Assembly: GCF_000003855.2 (NCBI RefSeq)
Contig: NW_003101675.1
Location: 1,046,888 to 1,110,887 of the forward strand
Length of the DNA stretch: 64,000 nucleotides
Direction: 5' to 3'
From: Blastomyces gilchristii SLH14081
Taxonomy: Eukaryota; Ascomycota; Eurotiomycetes; Onygenales; Ajellomycetaceae
In this document: positions 35,532 to 47,763 of the stretch, piece by piece
Layout of the letters: each line of letters starts with the position of its first letter
How positions within the stretch are numbered: position 1 is the first letter of the stretch
Made by a program: the position numbers and the translations under genes
The notes under the pieces: generated by a model
Database searches by the model: none
What the model was told of the DNA's origin: nothing
The model's input: only the letters and a program-made list of their open reading frames with translations

Positions 35532-37850
35532 TAGGACTCCACATGGCTGTTTTCTTCGAGAAGGGGGGGGCGTCTTTCTATCTTATCTGATTATCTCTAA
35601 AGTCTATCACACTCTTCCTGCGGCCTTACACATGTTCATTCCTGATTACTCTTTTCGCAACGACTTACGAGACCCACGATTAACTGATTAACTATCCAAA
35701 AAAGCACCTCTTATTTTCCTTCTACCCTCTTCGTCGTCCTCGTTCCGCTTCTTCTACTCCTCAGCATGGATAACTCACTTTCCATCAATTCCGAAGCAAC
35801 TTTGTTCCCTACTGAGATGGTATTCCCGATAGAGAGCCATGAATCATATTTGTTGTTGACCTTTCATCGTCCATAGAGAGGAATATTCGACCCTGAGGAG
35901 ATACGCTTCTTCTCAGCGTATATATTTCACATGAGTCGGATGCTTCTTTTATTTAAAAAAAAAAAAAAAAGAAAAAAAATACTCCCGTTTCTAAATCTCA
36001 GCTACCTCCCCCACCACGGGGCTATTGCTATGATTTTGCTGTTGCCACTTCTACCTTTGTTTCCATATATTACATGTTGGATCCATATTCACATTTTATT
36101 CATGAAAACGAAAATGTCAAAATGCCTGGGACTGGGACATACTCATATAAACACTTATTTTACTCTTTATTGTGTTGAATTAGAGACACAGTGAATGCCA
36201 AGATAGGATTTCCAATGCCGCTTTTTTAAATGAACCATGGGAACTTGCCAGGACGAATTTCCATATTTAACTCCCAAATCCAAATAGCCAACCCCCCCCC
36301 GAAAACGGTTCCATAGAAGACTTAGTTGGTTGCCCATTGATACCCATCTGTTACTCACTCTACAGTTCATCTCCCTTGCCGTGCCTCACACATCTCGCCG
36401 TTTATATCTATCTAGTGGATATAGGCCCCTTTAACTCCGTTTTTTGGCTTTTGAAGAACGACCAGTTTCACACAAGTATATACGTATAATAATTAATCCA
36501 GCCAGCTGGAAATATGAAATGAAAAAAATTAAAGAAAAATAAAAATTAAATAAAACGAATCCGGCTGAACGAATTTTCCCTGAATAGGGTTCAAAGCTAT
36601 TTAACACAACTTCTGGAAAGCCCTAGAAACCGCCTGTCCATATTACGATATGGAACATTTTTGTTTTAAATTTTTTTTTTCTTTTTTTCTTTTCTCTTCT
36701 CTCCCTACGTCCGTACAATGTGGTGACTTGGGAAGCATAGCCAGTCCAAACCTCGTAGGGGTTGGAACTTATAATATTTACTTTTTACCCTTGTTTTTAT
36801 TCCCCCTTGTTTTTTATTCCCCCTCTTAAAACTGAACTTGCTTGAAAAATATCCAAAAAGTTCATTCGTGATACACAAGCCAGAAAGCTTCCAAGGATCG
36901 GGGCAATCGTGTGGCTCGGTGAGCTCGTTTTGCATTTGGGCCTGGAACCCCAATTTTTAATAATTGTTCGCAGAAAATCTCCAAACTTGACCTCCCCGTC
37001 GTATGAAGTAATTTCAACGAACGAATTTCCTGATTAGTATATTCTTCTTCTTTGCTACTCTTCAATAAAAAAAAAGGCCTAGATTCTTCTGATGAAATCA
37101 TTAAAACAAAGCAGCCGAGTCGGCTCGAAACATGTAACTAGTAGTGAGAAAAAGGAAAAATCTATATACAGGATAGAGAGAAATTTGCTTGGGAATCTGA
37201 CGAATAAGTTAAGACAAAGCAAAAAAGGGAAATAGGAAGTAAAAGAAAGAAAATGGGTTGGAAATTTAAATGAACATAGAAAGCGGTAGACTCGAGCGTT
37301 GAGGAAAGATTAATTTATCCCAGAGAAACAAGACCATCAAAGCGTGGATATAATGCAGGGTAGGAAGGCAGGGATACGCTTGAATACTGTGATTAAGAAA
37401 GACATGCCAATGTGGGTAGAAGCGGGAAACTAGGTATCACCCAGGAAACCCCTCAGGCCTGAAATGGCAGTGCATATCCGCTTCCATGGCCCGGTGCTAG
37501 ATTTCGATAAAACGAGGAAAGAGAGGGAAGAAGGAGGGCCAAAATAATTATCGTAGTACGGTAACGCTGAGCAGCCATAATGACGTCGAGAGAGGGTAAA
37601 AGAAAAAAATGAGAGAAAGAGAACAGAATGTGAGTAAAAGAGTTGAAATGCAGGATGAGAAATGGATGTATGATACTGTACATACATGGGCAAGTGCTTC
37701 TTCTCCGTCTCCTTCTTCCTTATCTCATTCCTGGGCCCTTTTTCCGCGCAGTTACTCCGAGGGTATCGTATCCACAAATATGACTCGTCCAGCGAGGAAT
37801 GATGAATGTTGTTGACATGACAGTGCAGAACATCCTTAAATTTCTTTTCT
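35532..37850. other. 2.3-kb intergenic region between convergent genes
   Basis: Lies between the 3' ends of the DUF3602 gene and Arp1, which point at each other. It contains an A-rich run (35956-35979), an A/T-rich stretch (36520-36560) and a T-rich tract (36668-36700). No open reading frame with protein-like content was seen. Confidence 0.55.
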
Positions 37851-39174
37851 CTAATTGAATTTTGTGTGAATTATATCCGGATTCTCGTGCCAATCGTCGA
37901 TGCTGACCCACATCTATAGCAAATGAAATACACAGTGAGCGTTATTGAAAAGAGAAAGTAAGGTATACAAAACGTGGAGGTTGTGCCACGAGAGGACTTG
38001 GAACGTACCTTTCTGAAAGTGCTTAGACCAGCCAGGATACTGCCTCCAATCCATGTACTGTATTTCCGTTCTGGGGGAGCAAAAATCTTGATTCTCATGT
38101 CCTTAACAGCCAATCTTTGAACTTCATGTAGCAATCTATCTCCGAAGCCTCGACATAGAGTTGAACCGCCAGAAAGGACAATATTGCCGAAGAGCGCCTT
38201 GCGCAGGTCCATATCGGTCCGATTGATCGCATCGACGACGATTTGATGAACGCCAGGATATTCAAGACCAATAATTTCAGGATCGAAAAGAATTTCGGGA
38301 GCTCGAAACCGTTCCGCTCCAACCTAGTATTCCCAAACCAATTCATCAGAAAAAGTGTGCCTTAAAGAGAGTGTGGTTGGGTATAAGCACGTCGAGTGAC
38401 GCTCACCTTCAGTTTGTGCCCGTCCGGAAGAGTATATTCCTGAGTTTTAGAGTCCACCTTCGAGACGTTTGTCGACCAGTCTTTTTCCTCTCTCTTTGGA
38501 TCCAAGGCCACATATCCCGTCTTCTCTTTGATCATTCTGACCACCTCTTTCTCAGCACTCGTATGGAACACATAGCCATTTTTCCGCAGGAGCAACTGTA
38601 AGTACTCTGTAACATCACGGCCCGCAACGTCAATTCTTCTTATGCTACTTGGCATAGCGAAGCCCTCATAGACGGGAACCGCATGAGAAACACCATCCCC
38701 AGAATCTAACACAATTCCTGTTGTTCGACCCGAAGCATAGAGTGACAGCACCGCCTGAATAGACGTGTAAAGGGCGGGTATATTAAATTGCTCAAATAGG
38801 ATCTGGGCGGCCGTGTCTCGGTTTGTCCGTGGATTCAGCGGGGGCTCGGTCAAGAGGACGGGATGCTCTTCGCTCAACGTCTTCAATTCCCCCTCATAAA
38901 CCCACTGCCAAATCTTCTCCATGTCATCCCAATCCGTCACAATTCCGTGCTCAAGGGGGTATCGAATTTTTAGGAGACCTCGTAGCTCTTGAGCTCTTTG
39001 TCCAATAAATACGTCGCCCTCCAACGCGCCGGCGAGGACTCGGAGGTGTTTTGGTCTACCGACGAAGGAGGGGAAATAGCATTTTGGAAGATCCTCGCCC
39101 GCGAACCCAGCTCGTATCGTCCCACTGCCATTGTCAAGCACTATAGGTGCATTATGCAATGTCGTTTCTGCCAT
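37851..39174 (-). CDS. arp1: Actin-related protein 1 (centractin), dynactin filament subunit
   Basis: Three exons (39174-38407, 38323-38009, 37913-37851) with introns of 83 and 95 nt give 381 residues, close to the usual Arp1 length. The phosphate-1 loop [18 protein letters not shown] is at 11-28 and the phosphate-2 loop GIVLDSGDG at 153-161. The nucleotide-binding segment [18 protein letters not shown] is in exon 2. The tiny last exon encodes the diagnostic end [19 protein letters not shown]. Arp1 polymerises into the short filament of dynactin, which couples cytoplasmic dynein to nuclei and vesicles; in Aspergillus the homologue is NudK. The start [16 protein letters not shown] is preferred over an in-frame upstream ATG at 39246, because actin-family N-termini begin just before this loop. 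Confidence 0.95.
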
Positions 39175-40141
39175 GGTTCGTAGGAGTCTGTGCTGAGGGT
39201 GGAGGTTAGGGGTTGCGCTCGTAGATAGACGTTGAGATTGACGCACTCGCGGATGGGGGCTGCAGCCGGCCGTAGGGTGAGGTCTAAGTAATGATATGAC
39301 CGTGGAAATGATAGAAATATGGTGTGAATTGCGTGTAAATTGGTGAGATCACCCCGAAATGAAGTTTTGTCTGTTTCGGCGATTAGCGCAATTCAATTCA
39401 TGGGGTTCGTTATTATTTTTTGGCTGAGGTCAACACTAGGAGCTTGGACCAAGGTGCCGCAGCTCCCTCTGATTTGTCTGGTCTGCAACAAGAATGCCTA
39501 GCCAAAATGTCACAGACTGAGAAGAAAGTTAAATATTTTGCAGATCTAATGAGTTTACAGCATGAAGTTTATTTTTTTATGTCATTTTATTATTGCGGGG
39601 AATGCAAAACGCTGGGATTCCCCAAGTTCTCAATTGCCGAGTTATCTGGATGCCATCTCGGCATAAGGAGATGTGTGTTCGACTCCCGTTGGTCAATGGT
39701 GGATGAACGACAGTAGGTTGAGAGTATTGGATGCGTTGTTAGCCATAACTGGGCTTTGGCACTGAACATCTAATGGGCTCTCTTTCGTCATCTCCTCTAC
39801 TCTGGGTCTAGATATCTAGTAAGGACCCAGAGGGAGTACGGGCGATTTAGATAGAGGCGCAATGATAGCACTTAGAAAAGGTAAATAACATACAAGATAG
39901 CGATAATAGTAGTAATAATAATAATGAAAATGGGTAACGCCTGCTCTAACGCCATACAATGCCAAATGGGAGGTATCACCGTATATAAACACGCATGCAT
40001 CTCACAATCTCTCACCCATAACCGGGATATATATATATCTCAAAATTGGTTGACAGGTCAAAAACATCCCCCATCCAAGGGTTGATCACGAGCCCCCAAC
40101 GAGTGATTCTAAGTTCGAATAGTTCGACGTTGAAGGTGCCA
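39175..40141. other. Arp1 promoter side and a tRNA-like fragment
   Basis: Contains the upstream region of arp1 at the left and the 3' flank of alg13 at the right. At 39590-39712 there are inverted repeats (GGGGAAT/ATTCCCC, GCCGAG/CTCGGC) and a B-box-like TGTTCGACTCC, described as a finding. No protein gene is supported. Confidence 0.5.
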
Positions 40142-40559
40142 TTAATCCACAAAACCGAGCTCGTCTTCCATCACTCCAGCAAGGCCCTTGCCGGCATGCG
40201 CTTGATTGATGCTTGGAGGCCATTCATGCATGCGCTGCCGAAAAATTTCTGACCCCATCATGGACTCTGCCAGGCTCCTAAAATCAGACTTAGCCAAACG
40301 TTCAGGGAAATGTAGCGCATTTTGCATTGAGCAGCAATAGAGAAAATTCATCAACCATACCCAAGTTTGCCATGGATCACATATCCGCTGACTGCCAGCT
40401 GTTTGGCTAGTTCGTCTTGGTGATTGTGTAGTAGCTGGGGGTTTGGGACCACCATAAGGGGTATTCCCAAGCGAAGGACTTCAAGAATTGTGCCCGAACC
40501 TTCAAACCGTACAGAACATGGTGGTTAATTGCATCAGTCTAAATCTGCGCCGCCGTTAA

Positions 40560-40592
<33 letters not shown>

Positions 40593-40927
40593 GCCTTACC
40601 AGCATGGCTGACGACTAAACCCTCCGCCTTGTTTGCGCTACCGTCAGCTTTGACAGCGAGCATTTCACTCTTGAGGCCAGTCAAGTTAAAGTCGAACCCT
40701 GTTAAATTCAGTCCATATTTCTCTTTAACCATAGACCCACTCCGCTGTTTACATTCCTGGAAGGCGGCAGCTCCCATTTGCCCATATTGGATCCGAAGAT
40801 CTGTGTAGTTGTTGGCCTTAAGCGCTTCCAGAAACGGTGCTCCAAGAACCTCTTGTACAAGAGCATTGAATGGAGCTGTAGCCCCGACGGTCACAAAACA
40901 TAGTTTCGCCTGCTTTGAAGAGGCCAT
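40142..40927 (-). CDS. alg13: UDP-N-acetylglucosamine transferase catalytic subunit Alg13
   Basis: Three exons (40927-40600, 40499-40361, 40277-40142) with introns of 100 and 83 nt give 200 residues. The N-terminus KLCFVTVGATAPFNALVQ is the first strand-loop-helix of the GT-B C-terminal half. The joined segment SHAGSGTILEVLRLGIPLM spans exons 1 and 2 and matches the sugar-nucleotide-binding signature. PNPQLLHNHQDELAKQL follows, and the C-terminus GKGLAGVMEDELGF is typical of fungal Alg13. With membrane-bound Alg14 it adds the second GlcNAc of the dolichol-linked oligosaccharide on the cytosolic ER face. A 30-base poly-A (poly-T on the coding strand) lies inside intron 1. The gene is divergent from mS35 with 386 bp between start codons. 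Confidence 0.93.
40561..40590 (+). repeat. Poly-A run (30 A) inside alg13 intron 1
   Basis: Uninterrupted A30 on the plus strand, T30 in the pre-mRNA of alg13, located 9 nt downstream of the intron's 5' splice site. Confidence 0.97.
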
Positions 40928-41313
40928 AGAGCTTGATGTCGAAGGAACCCTTCTTCACTATGTGATGCCAGCGGGCATGGATATTTGCAGAAACGGAAGA
41001 ATATGTTGCTTAGGGAATAATGGACTGAGCGGAAGCAGAGAACATGAGACACAGTTTATTGATAACATGTGAAATAGGAAATCTGTCTCTTCAGAAATCA
41101 TGAGTTGCTGTGAAGTTCCAAGGATGCGAACTTCGCCGGACAGACAAAGTGTTCAACTGCCTCTTTGGAGGAACATCGGAGAATTGTTTATGCGAACCAG
41201 CCCAAAACTTTCTTGTCCTCGGATCGTTCAACTAACCTTCATTTCATATCCTAAGTCTTGCGGAAAGGATCTCCGGATACGGAAACCTGGTATATGTTTA
41301 CGATTTCGGCCCA
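40928..41313. promoter_or_regulatory. Shared divergent promoter region alg13 / mS35
   Basis: 386 bp separate the two start codons, so both 5' UTRs and core promoters must lie here. No TATA box is obvious in a useful position on either side. Confidence 0.55.
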
Positions 41314-42556
41314 ATGGCTTCGGTAACGACGTCTATCGGCCGGGCCGCTTTGGTCCTCTGTAGACAGACAGCCCCAAAACGGAGCGCGATACGCCCCAAT
41401 GCTTTCAGACCACAACGGCAATTTGCGCCATTCAGCCATGCCAGCCAGCTGAAGCAAAATGATTTACTCGAAGTACCCGAATACTCTACAGACCTCCTTG
41501 ACGGATCGGAACGTGCTCAATATGATGCAATGGCTCCGGACCAGCGAGAGACATTCGACCGTGAGTTCACGACACTCGCCAAGACGCTGCGCGAACAAGG
41601 TCTTGGGCAGACGATGAACGAAATCCATAAAGAAGCGGGCCCGTTTATAGGCTGGACGGGTGGGAATGAGGATGTTGAAGATTATTTTAACGACGACATT
41701 CACAGGCTTCACTCTGAGCCTTACATGCAGGACGGAATGACGAGTATGGCATACGACGAGCTAGAACAACACCGGGAGTTAAGAGAATTCGCTCGAATTG
41801 CGGCATGGGAAATGCCATTGCTTAGCAGTATGTTTTTCAGTTTCCACTCTCTCTTCTTGGATTACATGCTGTCTACCAGGTGGCTCCTTGTGGCGCCTAA
41901 TTACACAACATTACTAATTTTTATCTCACCTTCCAGATCATGCAAAGCCTTTCACCCTACCAGATGAGACCCATCTCCTCCGATTCCGATACACCACATA
42001 CATGGGAGAGACACACCCAGCCGAAACCAAGGTCGTCGTCGAATTCTGTTCGAAAGATTTAGTCCCCAACTACCTTACCGAAGAGCAGCGCATAACGCTA
42101 TTAAAATTGGTCGGTCCCCGCTACAACCCCGACCAAGACCTCATCCGCATGTCAGCGGAAAACTATCCCACCCGTGCCCAGAACAAGCGATACCTGGGCG
42201 ATCTAGTGGATAGTTTGATCAAGGAGGCGAAGGAGGGTGACTCCTTCGCAGATGTCCCCTTGGACCTCCGCCACCACAAGCCGAAGACAAAGTTGAACTT
42301 CCCCAAAGAATGGGCGATGACAGAAGAGAGGAAACAGCAGCTACAGGAGAGGAGGGAGAGGCTAAGACTCACGGAAGCCGCGAAGGCTACTATTACTGAT
42401 GGAAACGAGGTGATACAACAGGCGATCAACAGCATTCCCGCTCTTAACCCCGCCCTTCAGGTGGGTGCTGGAGACGAGCATGCTGGAAAGGAACCCGTGC
42501 TCGTACGAGCTAGGAGTGCTCCTGCCCCATGGAAACCGTTCTCTGGACGACGCTAA
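41314..42556 (+). CDS. rsm24: Mitochondrial small ribosomal subunit protein mS35 (Rsm24)
   Basis: Two exons (41314-41827, 41937-42556) with a 109-nt intron give 377 residues. The first about 45 residues are Arg/Ser/Ala-rich without acidic residues, a mitochondrial targeting sequence. The conserved core follows, with LLRFRYTTYMGETHPAETKV and the stretch up to RYLGDLVDSLIKEAKEG, which I recognise as the mS35/MRPS28-Rsm24 family (PF10213). The C-terminus carries a charged helix EERKQQLQERRERLRLTEAA. The protein is a structural component of the mitoribosomal small subunit. It shares its promoter region with alg13. The family call is strong; the yeast-style name is by homology. Confidence 0.9.
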
Positions 42557-43428
42557 TGGGTTGTTTGCTTCTTTATCCACTTCGTTTCGAGTTAATTTTT
42601 TTTACCGTGTTGTTTTTCCCCTTTTTTTGAAAGGGTTGCATCAAATAGATGGTTTTGCAATCTGTACATTATTGGTGGTATTGCAGCTCAAATTTTTAAC
42701 GAAGTATTGTATCATATTCTTTTCATTATTCGCCATTTTTTTCTAGGAGAATGGGAACTGTAAGACCGGAGCCAAAAGAGACAAATTTTTTTTTCTTTTT
42801 TTAATTCATATAATAGCGCTATCTTAGGGGGGGGGAACAAGCTGAGCCACCATCTTTCAATGCCGCGGGAATGGGCGGGTGCTGCTGAACCTAACTAAAT
42901 ACAGAAAGAAACATGCCTGTGCTGATCGTAAAAGAAAAAAAGAAAAAATCATACGCATCTTCAGGGGTATATTTTTTCCGCCTCAGTGATAATAAACAGA
43001 GGTGCAGTGGGTTATAGGCTTGCGGAACACAGCCATCGAAGGGAAGGGGGGACCCAATATCTTTGGTCCAACGCTATTATATCACAAGAAATCCAATACA
43101 GTGGACTGAACATATAGGTGCTCAGTACATGAATCTGACTTCGAAGGGTACACCAAGGAAAAGGCCTGATTGAATGATTAAAAAGAAAAATGAAAATGAA
43201 AAAAATGAAAAAAATAAACAATTACAAAGGGGTTGTTTGAAAATAAGGGGACAGGGGGCAATTGTCATTCACTTAACAACATCAAGAATCGAAAAGAAAA
43301 ACTCAGGACGTCTCTGGTCTCAAAACCCAAGAATTATTGGGCGAAGCGAAAATCCATCACCTCAGTTGGGAGGAGGATAGGCGCAGGGAATGTAGCCTTT
43401 AAGAAAGCTCTGCTCTGATAGAAACCTT
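42557..43428. other. Intergenic between convergent mS35 and the CCCH gene
   Basis: About 870 bp holding the two 3' UTRs. Polypurine/polypyrimidine runs occur at about 42785-42800 and 43180-43215. No gene is seen. Confidence 0.6.
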
Positions 43429-45298
43429 TTAGTTGCGTTCATGGCGGCTGGTGCCGTCATTGAGGCCAAGTCCAAAGGGATCATTCTTTGCAATCTGCTT
43501 CATACGGCGCTGACGCCAATCCATACCGTTCTGGTTGTGCCCAATTGGCTTGAGAGAGGGGTTGGGACTGCCATAGCGGACGATGTCACCGAAATGGGCG
43601 GCGCGAGTACCGGTGGTGTTTTCATTAGGACCAGGTGTTGCAGTGCCACGAACAGGCTCCATTGCCCATGCGGAATTGGCAGAGCGGAAGGCTTGCCTGC
43701 GAGGCGGAGAGCGGACAGGGGTTGAGAAGGAGGAAACGCGTCCGGCATGGCTGTAGGTGGTCGAAGCCGGCGTGTTGCGGATCGCGCCTTCAGCTGGGAA
43801 CGGGCTGTTGAAAGCAGAGGGATTCAACTTGTGGGTCGCAAGTGGTTCAGGAGTCATTGGTCGCTGCGGCCCAGTCACAGCCATGGAGTTAAATGGAGGA
43901 AGGAGGCGGGAGGCCATGTCATTGTTGATGCGGTTAGTCACAGCCCAGATGGAGTGAGTTCCAGAGCCATTGTTCTGGCTGTGCGGATGCTGGTTTGCTG
44001 CAGTGTTTGCAGGGTTGACAAAAGCCATAGTGTTCACCCCAGTGGGAACCGCAGGGCTGGGTGCACAGAAGCCAACAGGCTCATGAACAGCAGATCGCTG
44101 AATGACATCCATCACATTGTTACAGCCTACAGTCTGGACAGGAGTTCCTGCCAACATGCCTTGAGAACTCTGTGAAACAAGGCCGAAATCTCCCCAAACT
44201 GCTTTGTCACCAGCCATGGACAATCCCCTATTGATTTCTTCTGGTAGAGAAGAGCGGATAGCAGGATGCATCATGTGCACTCCCATCTCACGGGCAAATC
44301 GGGCCTCATTTGGACCAAAAGTCGCGCCAGCAACTGGAGCGTAGCTAAGTGCACCGTTTGCAACTTCTCCTTCAGTGACCCCTACGTTGAATCTTGGGGG
44401 AGGCAACGCGAATCTAGGGACTGGGACTGGTGCCATTGGGCCCGTCTGCCTCCAGCTACGTCCAGCGATCGTGCGTGAGTCGTTTCCATCAGACCCAACG
44501 ATGCTTTTGACCTTATACTTCTCACGATACCAGCGGGGGATATCACGAAGCCCAAGGCGTCCCAAGGTTTCAGCATCTCTAGGCATATCGTGCTTGTAAA
44601 GACATCCTGTGACTACTTAATACGACTGAAATGGTTAAGAAATAAGGAAAAAAGAGTTTGGGAATATCAACATACCCTGCTGCGCATAGTCACACTCCCC
44701 GCGACGGATCCAGTAAGAGCAATACTCCTTTTTGGGAGTGGTTTTTGGGTTTTTCACATTCTGAGACCCGGCCCCTATGTTTCGGGATGGGGTGTCATCC
44801 TATTTGTTTATTACCCCCTTATTAGCTTAAAAGAAGGACATGAGACGACAGTGGAGTGTTGAATCTACTCACCAACTTCACGAGCTCCTGGCCAGTGTTG
44901 GCAACAGTGTTGTCGTTTACTCCGTTTCTCCACGCCATAATGGTGCGTTCCTCAGAACTGGGGTTCCAAATCACAGCATCAACACCCCTAGCTTGACGAA
45001 AGATTCCATCCCCACCAATCGTAATAGCAGACTGGGGTGCCATAGCCGTTTCCGCATTGGACTCTCCATTGGCCATTTCAGCATTAATGGCATGAGTATT
45101 GCCATTGACAGCGACGTCGATGGTATAGAACTGACCACGAGCGTTCACAGTCCCCAGATTCTCCATCCCATTCGCATGGTCGATTTGACCTAGACAGCGA
45201 GGAACACCACGAATGGTTACAAAGGGAGGCAATTCGTCGACTGCAATAAGTGCAGTGACAGCTCCGCTTGGGCGGGTGATACAAAACTCAGGTTGCAT
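43429..45298 (-). CDS. CCCH zinc-finger protein, fungal-specific
   Basis: Three exons (45298-44873, 44760-44676, 44606-43429) with introns of 112 and 69 nt give 562 residues. The N-terminal about 140 residues, from MQPEFCITRPSGAVTALIAV, look like a compact domain specific to filamentous fungi. A CCCH finger lies at residues 156-176 (C156-x8-C165-x6-C172-x3-H176; YCSYWIRRGECDYAQQGC then LYKH), with the last cysteine just after an intron. It is followed by MPRD..LGLRDIPRWYREKY, a strongly conserved tail of this finger type. The remaining about 370 residues are low-complexity, rich in Asn, Pro, Ser and Ala. CCCH fingers of this kind usually bind RNA; target and process are unknown. The middle exon is only 85 nt but carries most of the zinc ligands. 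Confidence 0.85.
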
Positions 45299-47763
45299 TG
45301 TCAATTGCTGTTTGTCCTCCTGAAGTTTTGAGATAGGTAATGAAAACAGGTTCAAGGTTATGATCAGTTTCACGCACAAAGCAATAATAAACACAGTAGT
45401 TGAATGAAGAAGCCAAACAAGAGCACCAAACAGTAAATAACAGTTGGAGGAGACGAAAAGCAAGTAAAGGAGGAAGTGTGCGAAAAGTTAAGCGAAGCAG
45501 TTGAGAACAGAAAGCTCGAGCAAAGAGAAGAGGAGGAAGATGAGAAGGAAGAAGAAGAAGACGAAGAAACTGAAAGAGACTGAGATCTTAAGATGAGGGG
45601 TTTGAACAATATTCACACGGTGTAGAGGTGAATAATGTTTTGATATATTCAATTTGTTTAAACAAAACAAAGCAACTGAAGGTTGTTGGGCCGGAGAAGA
45701 ATGCCGTTGTGATGGTGACCACTGTAGCGAGGAGAAAAGCGTAGAATTCAACAACACTGAGAATAACACAGAAAATCAGATGAAAAAGATAAGAGAAAGC
45801 AATGTAGACTGTGACTCTAAAATATAATATAGAAGTACCATCCAAAAAAGATGCAATTCATATAGCTACTCATGCTCAAAATTCTAGAGAGACTGAGGAA
45901 TAATAATCCATTAAATAGAATAATAGAGAGATTCTAGAGAAGAAGTGAATGAATAGAAGAAGTTCACTATTTGCCACATAGGTACCTATGTGCGTATACA
46001 AGTTAAGAGAAAAAGAGAAGAGAAATGGAAACAGCAGAGGTTCTGTTTCTGTTTTGTTGAGCCATTATTCACAATTGACTGAGGAGCAGTTTGCCAACAT
46101 CTTTTCCCCCAGAGAGTAGTTTGTTCCCAACGTATCCACGATGACATCTGGCAGTGTGACCGACCCAGCCCTTAGCTCTCGGTACCCTGCATTATATCAT
46201 GTACAATAATACATGTACAATCAAAAGATATATGTACCAGCGCCCCACGAAAACCATTAGCATGGACCTAGATGAAGAGTAGATGATAGGTGTTCCTGAA
46301 CAACAGTTCAATACCCAGCAGAGTGAACACATTGTCAATCTTGGAACAGATTCATGACACTCAGGTCAATCAGGCCAAACCAGGAGGCCCCTTTTCATTG
46401 ACTGAAGGGTTTTGTAACAGGTCAAAATCACTGGACTTAAACTCAACAATGTCAATGCTTTATAAAGGAGCTAGTAGCGGAGAACAAAAAAAAAAAAAAA
46501 AAAAAAAAAGGATATCATATCTTGAATCCCCCGGTGTGTTCAGGCTCGACCGCTTGCTAGGCCCTGAGTAGGTAGCTAGGCTAATTACCCACAGTCCTTT
46601 GAAACGGAGGAAGGCTAAGTATGATCTCTCCATACATAGTATGAGAATAGAGCCATAGAATAGCTTTTCAAGCTGCCACCTGGAATAGAGAGTCCGTTGT
46701 CTTTTCAGAGGGATTTCCAAAGAAAACGTTTGTATGAACAACATAGAAGATGGAATAAGGCCGACAGCACTCCATCTCTCTCTGAGGTTGCAGGCCAGAT
46801 AACGTTGGGAAAAATGAAGAGATTAATTGCTCTCTATTATGGCGGGTTGTTAAACAGGCTGTGGCTCGAATTTGGGCAACCTTTTGTGCTTTGCCATTGT
46901 GGCCTTGTATTTTGCAACACTTGGCATCATGGAACGCGGCGTGACGGTGGGATTTTTCTTTCTTTTTTTCTTTCTTTTTTTCTTTCTTTTTTTCTTTTCT
47001 TCTTCCTTAACTAGATCTGGATGGAGAGAGGATATCACCCGAGACCTACGTTTATGTAATGATCCCCATGGCCTGGATAAATATGCCCTTGTGTCCATCC
47101 GCGAGAGGTGGGCATGTCAGCGCGCAAGGAACAAAAGGGCGCTTGGGTCATTCCCATGTTTCTGATAGGAAAGTAGCAAACAGACAACCCGTGTGCACCC
47201 TAACAATGAAAGACACCAGCGACGACAGGTTTAGAAAGCGAAATATACTCCTTGTGTTCTGCAACTCCTGCCTACGAGTAAGTGGTGCTGTCAAATTTTT
47301 GCTGCTTTTCGGACAGAATTATATCCAGGCTGGCATTTATTACCTATTTGAGATTAGCTTCAAAGAGTGAGTCACTAATAACTAATCATTGATTCAATGT
47401 TGCTTATTTGAAATTCTCAATTTTCACGAGGAAATTTCTACCAAATGCCTTTGTTGATGGTCTTAAGCTAAAGCTTCAAAATATCTAATAACGGACCGTT
47501 CTACTTTAGAGTAAAATTAGCAGCGGAATTTAAAAACAAAGGTCCGCTCTAGTGTGATCTTTTTGCTCTCGTCCCAATAACACACCCCCCCTATAAACAT
47601 CGAAAATCGCATGCGAACTTCAAGCTGATATGATACATTTCGCAAATTTAAAGAAGAAAAAAAAAAAAAATACACGAGTAAATACCGAGAACCCTCGCCA
47701 TAAATAAATTAATACATCATGGCATCATGGCTTTGCGCGTCGAAAAGAATTGGAGGATCATTT
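45299..47763. other. 2.5-kb intergenic region with simple repeats
   Basis: On the left is the promoter/leader of the CCCH gene, with a purine-rich tract (45500-45580) that is CT-rich in the direction of that gene's transcript. An A run (46488-46509) and an imperfect TTTCTTTTTTTC repeat (46953-47007) follow. On the right is the 3' flank of the mit1-like gene. Short ORFs here are repeat artefacts. Confidence 0.55.
46953..47007 (+). repeat. T/C-rich tandem repeat (about 11-bp unit)
   Basis: Imperfect repetition of CTTTCTTTTTTT, about four and a half units, probably from replication slippage. Confidence 0.9.

Noticed and set aside
39175..39246. Upstream in-frame ATG extending Arp1 by 24 residues
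   Set aside because: Actin-family proteins begin just before the phosphate-1 loop; the [10 protein letters not shown] start fits the family and the extension is low-complexity.
39420..39716. 98-codon ORF beside arp1
   Set aside because: Does not resemble a protein family and overlaps the tRNA-like inverted-repeat region; the long frame is probably chance.
46290..46571. 93-codon ORF across a poly-A run
   Set aside because: The frame is carried by the A22 tract and has no recognisable content.
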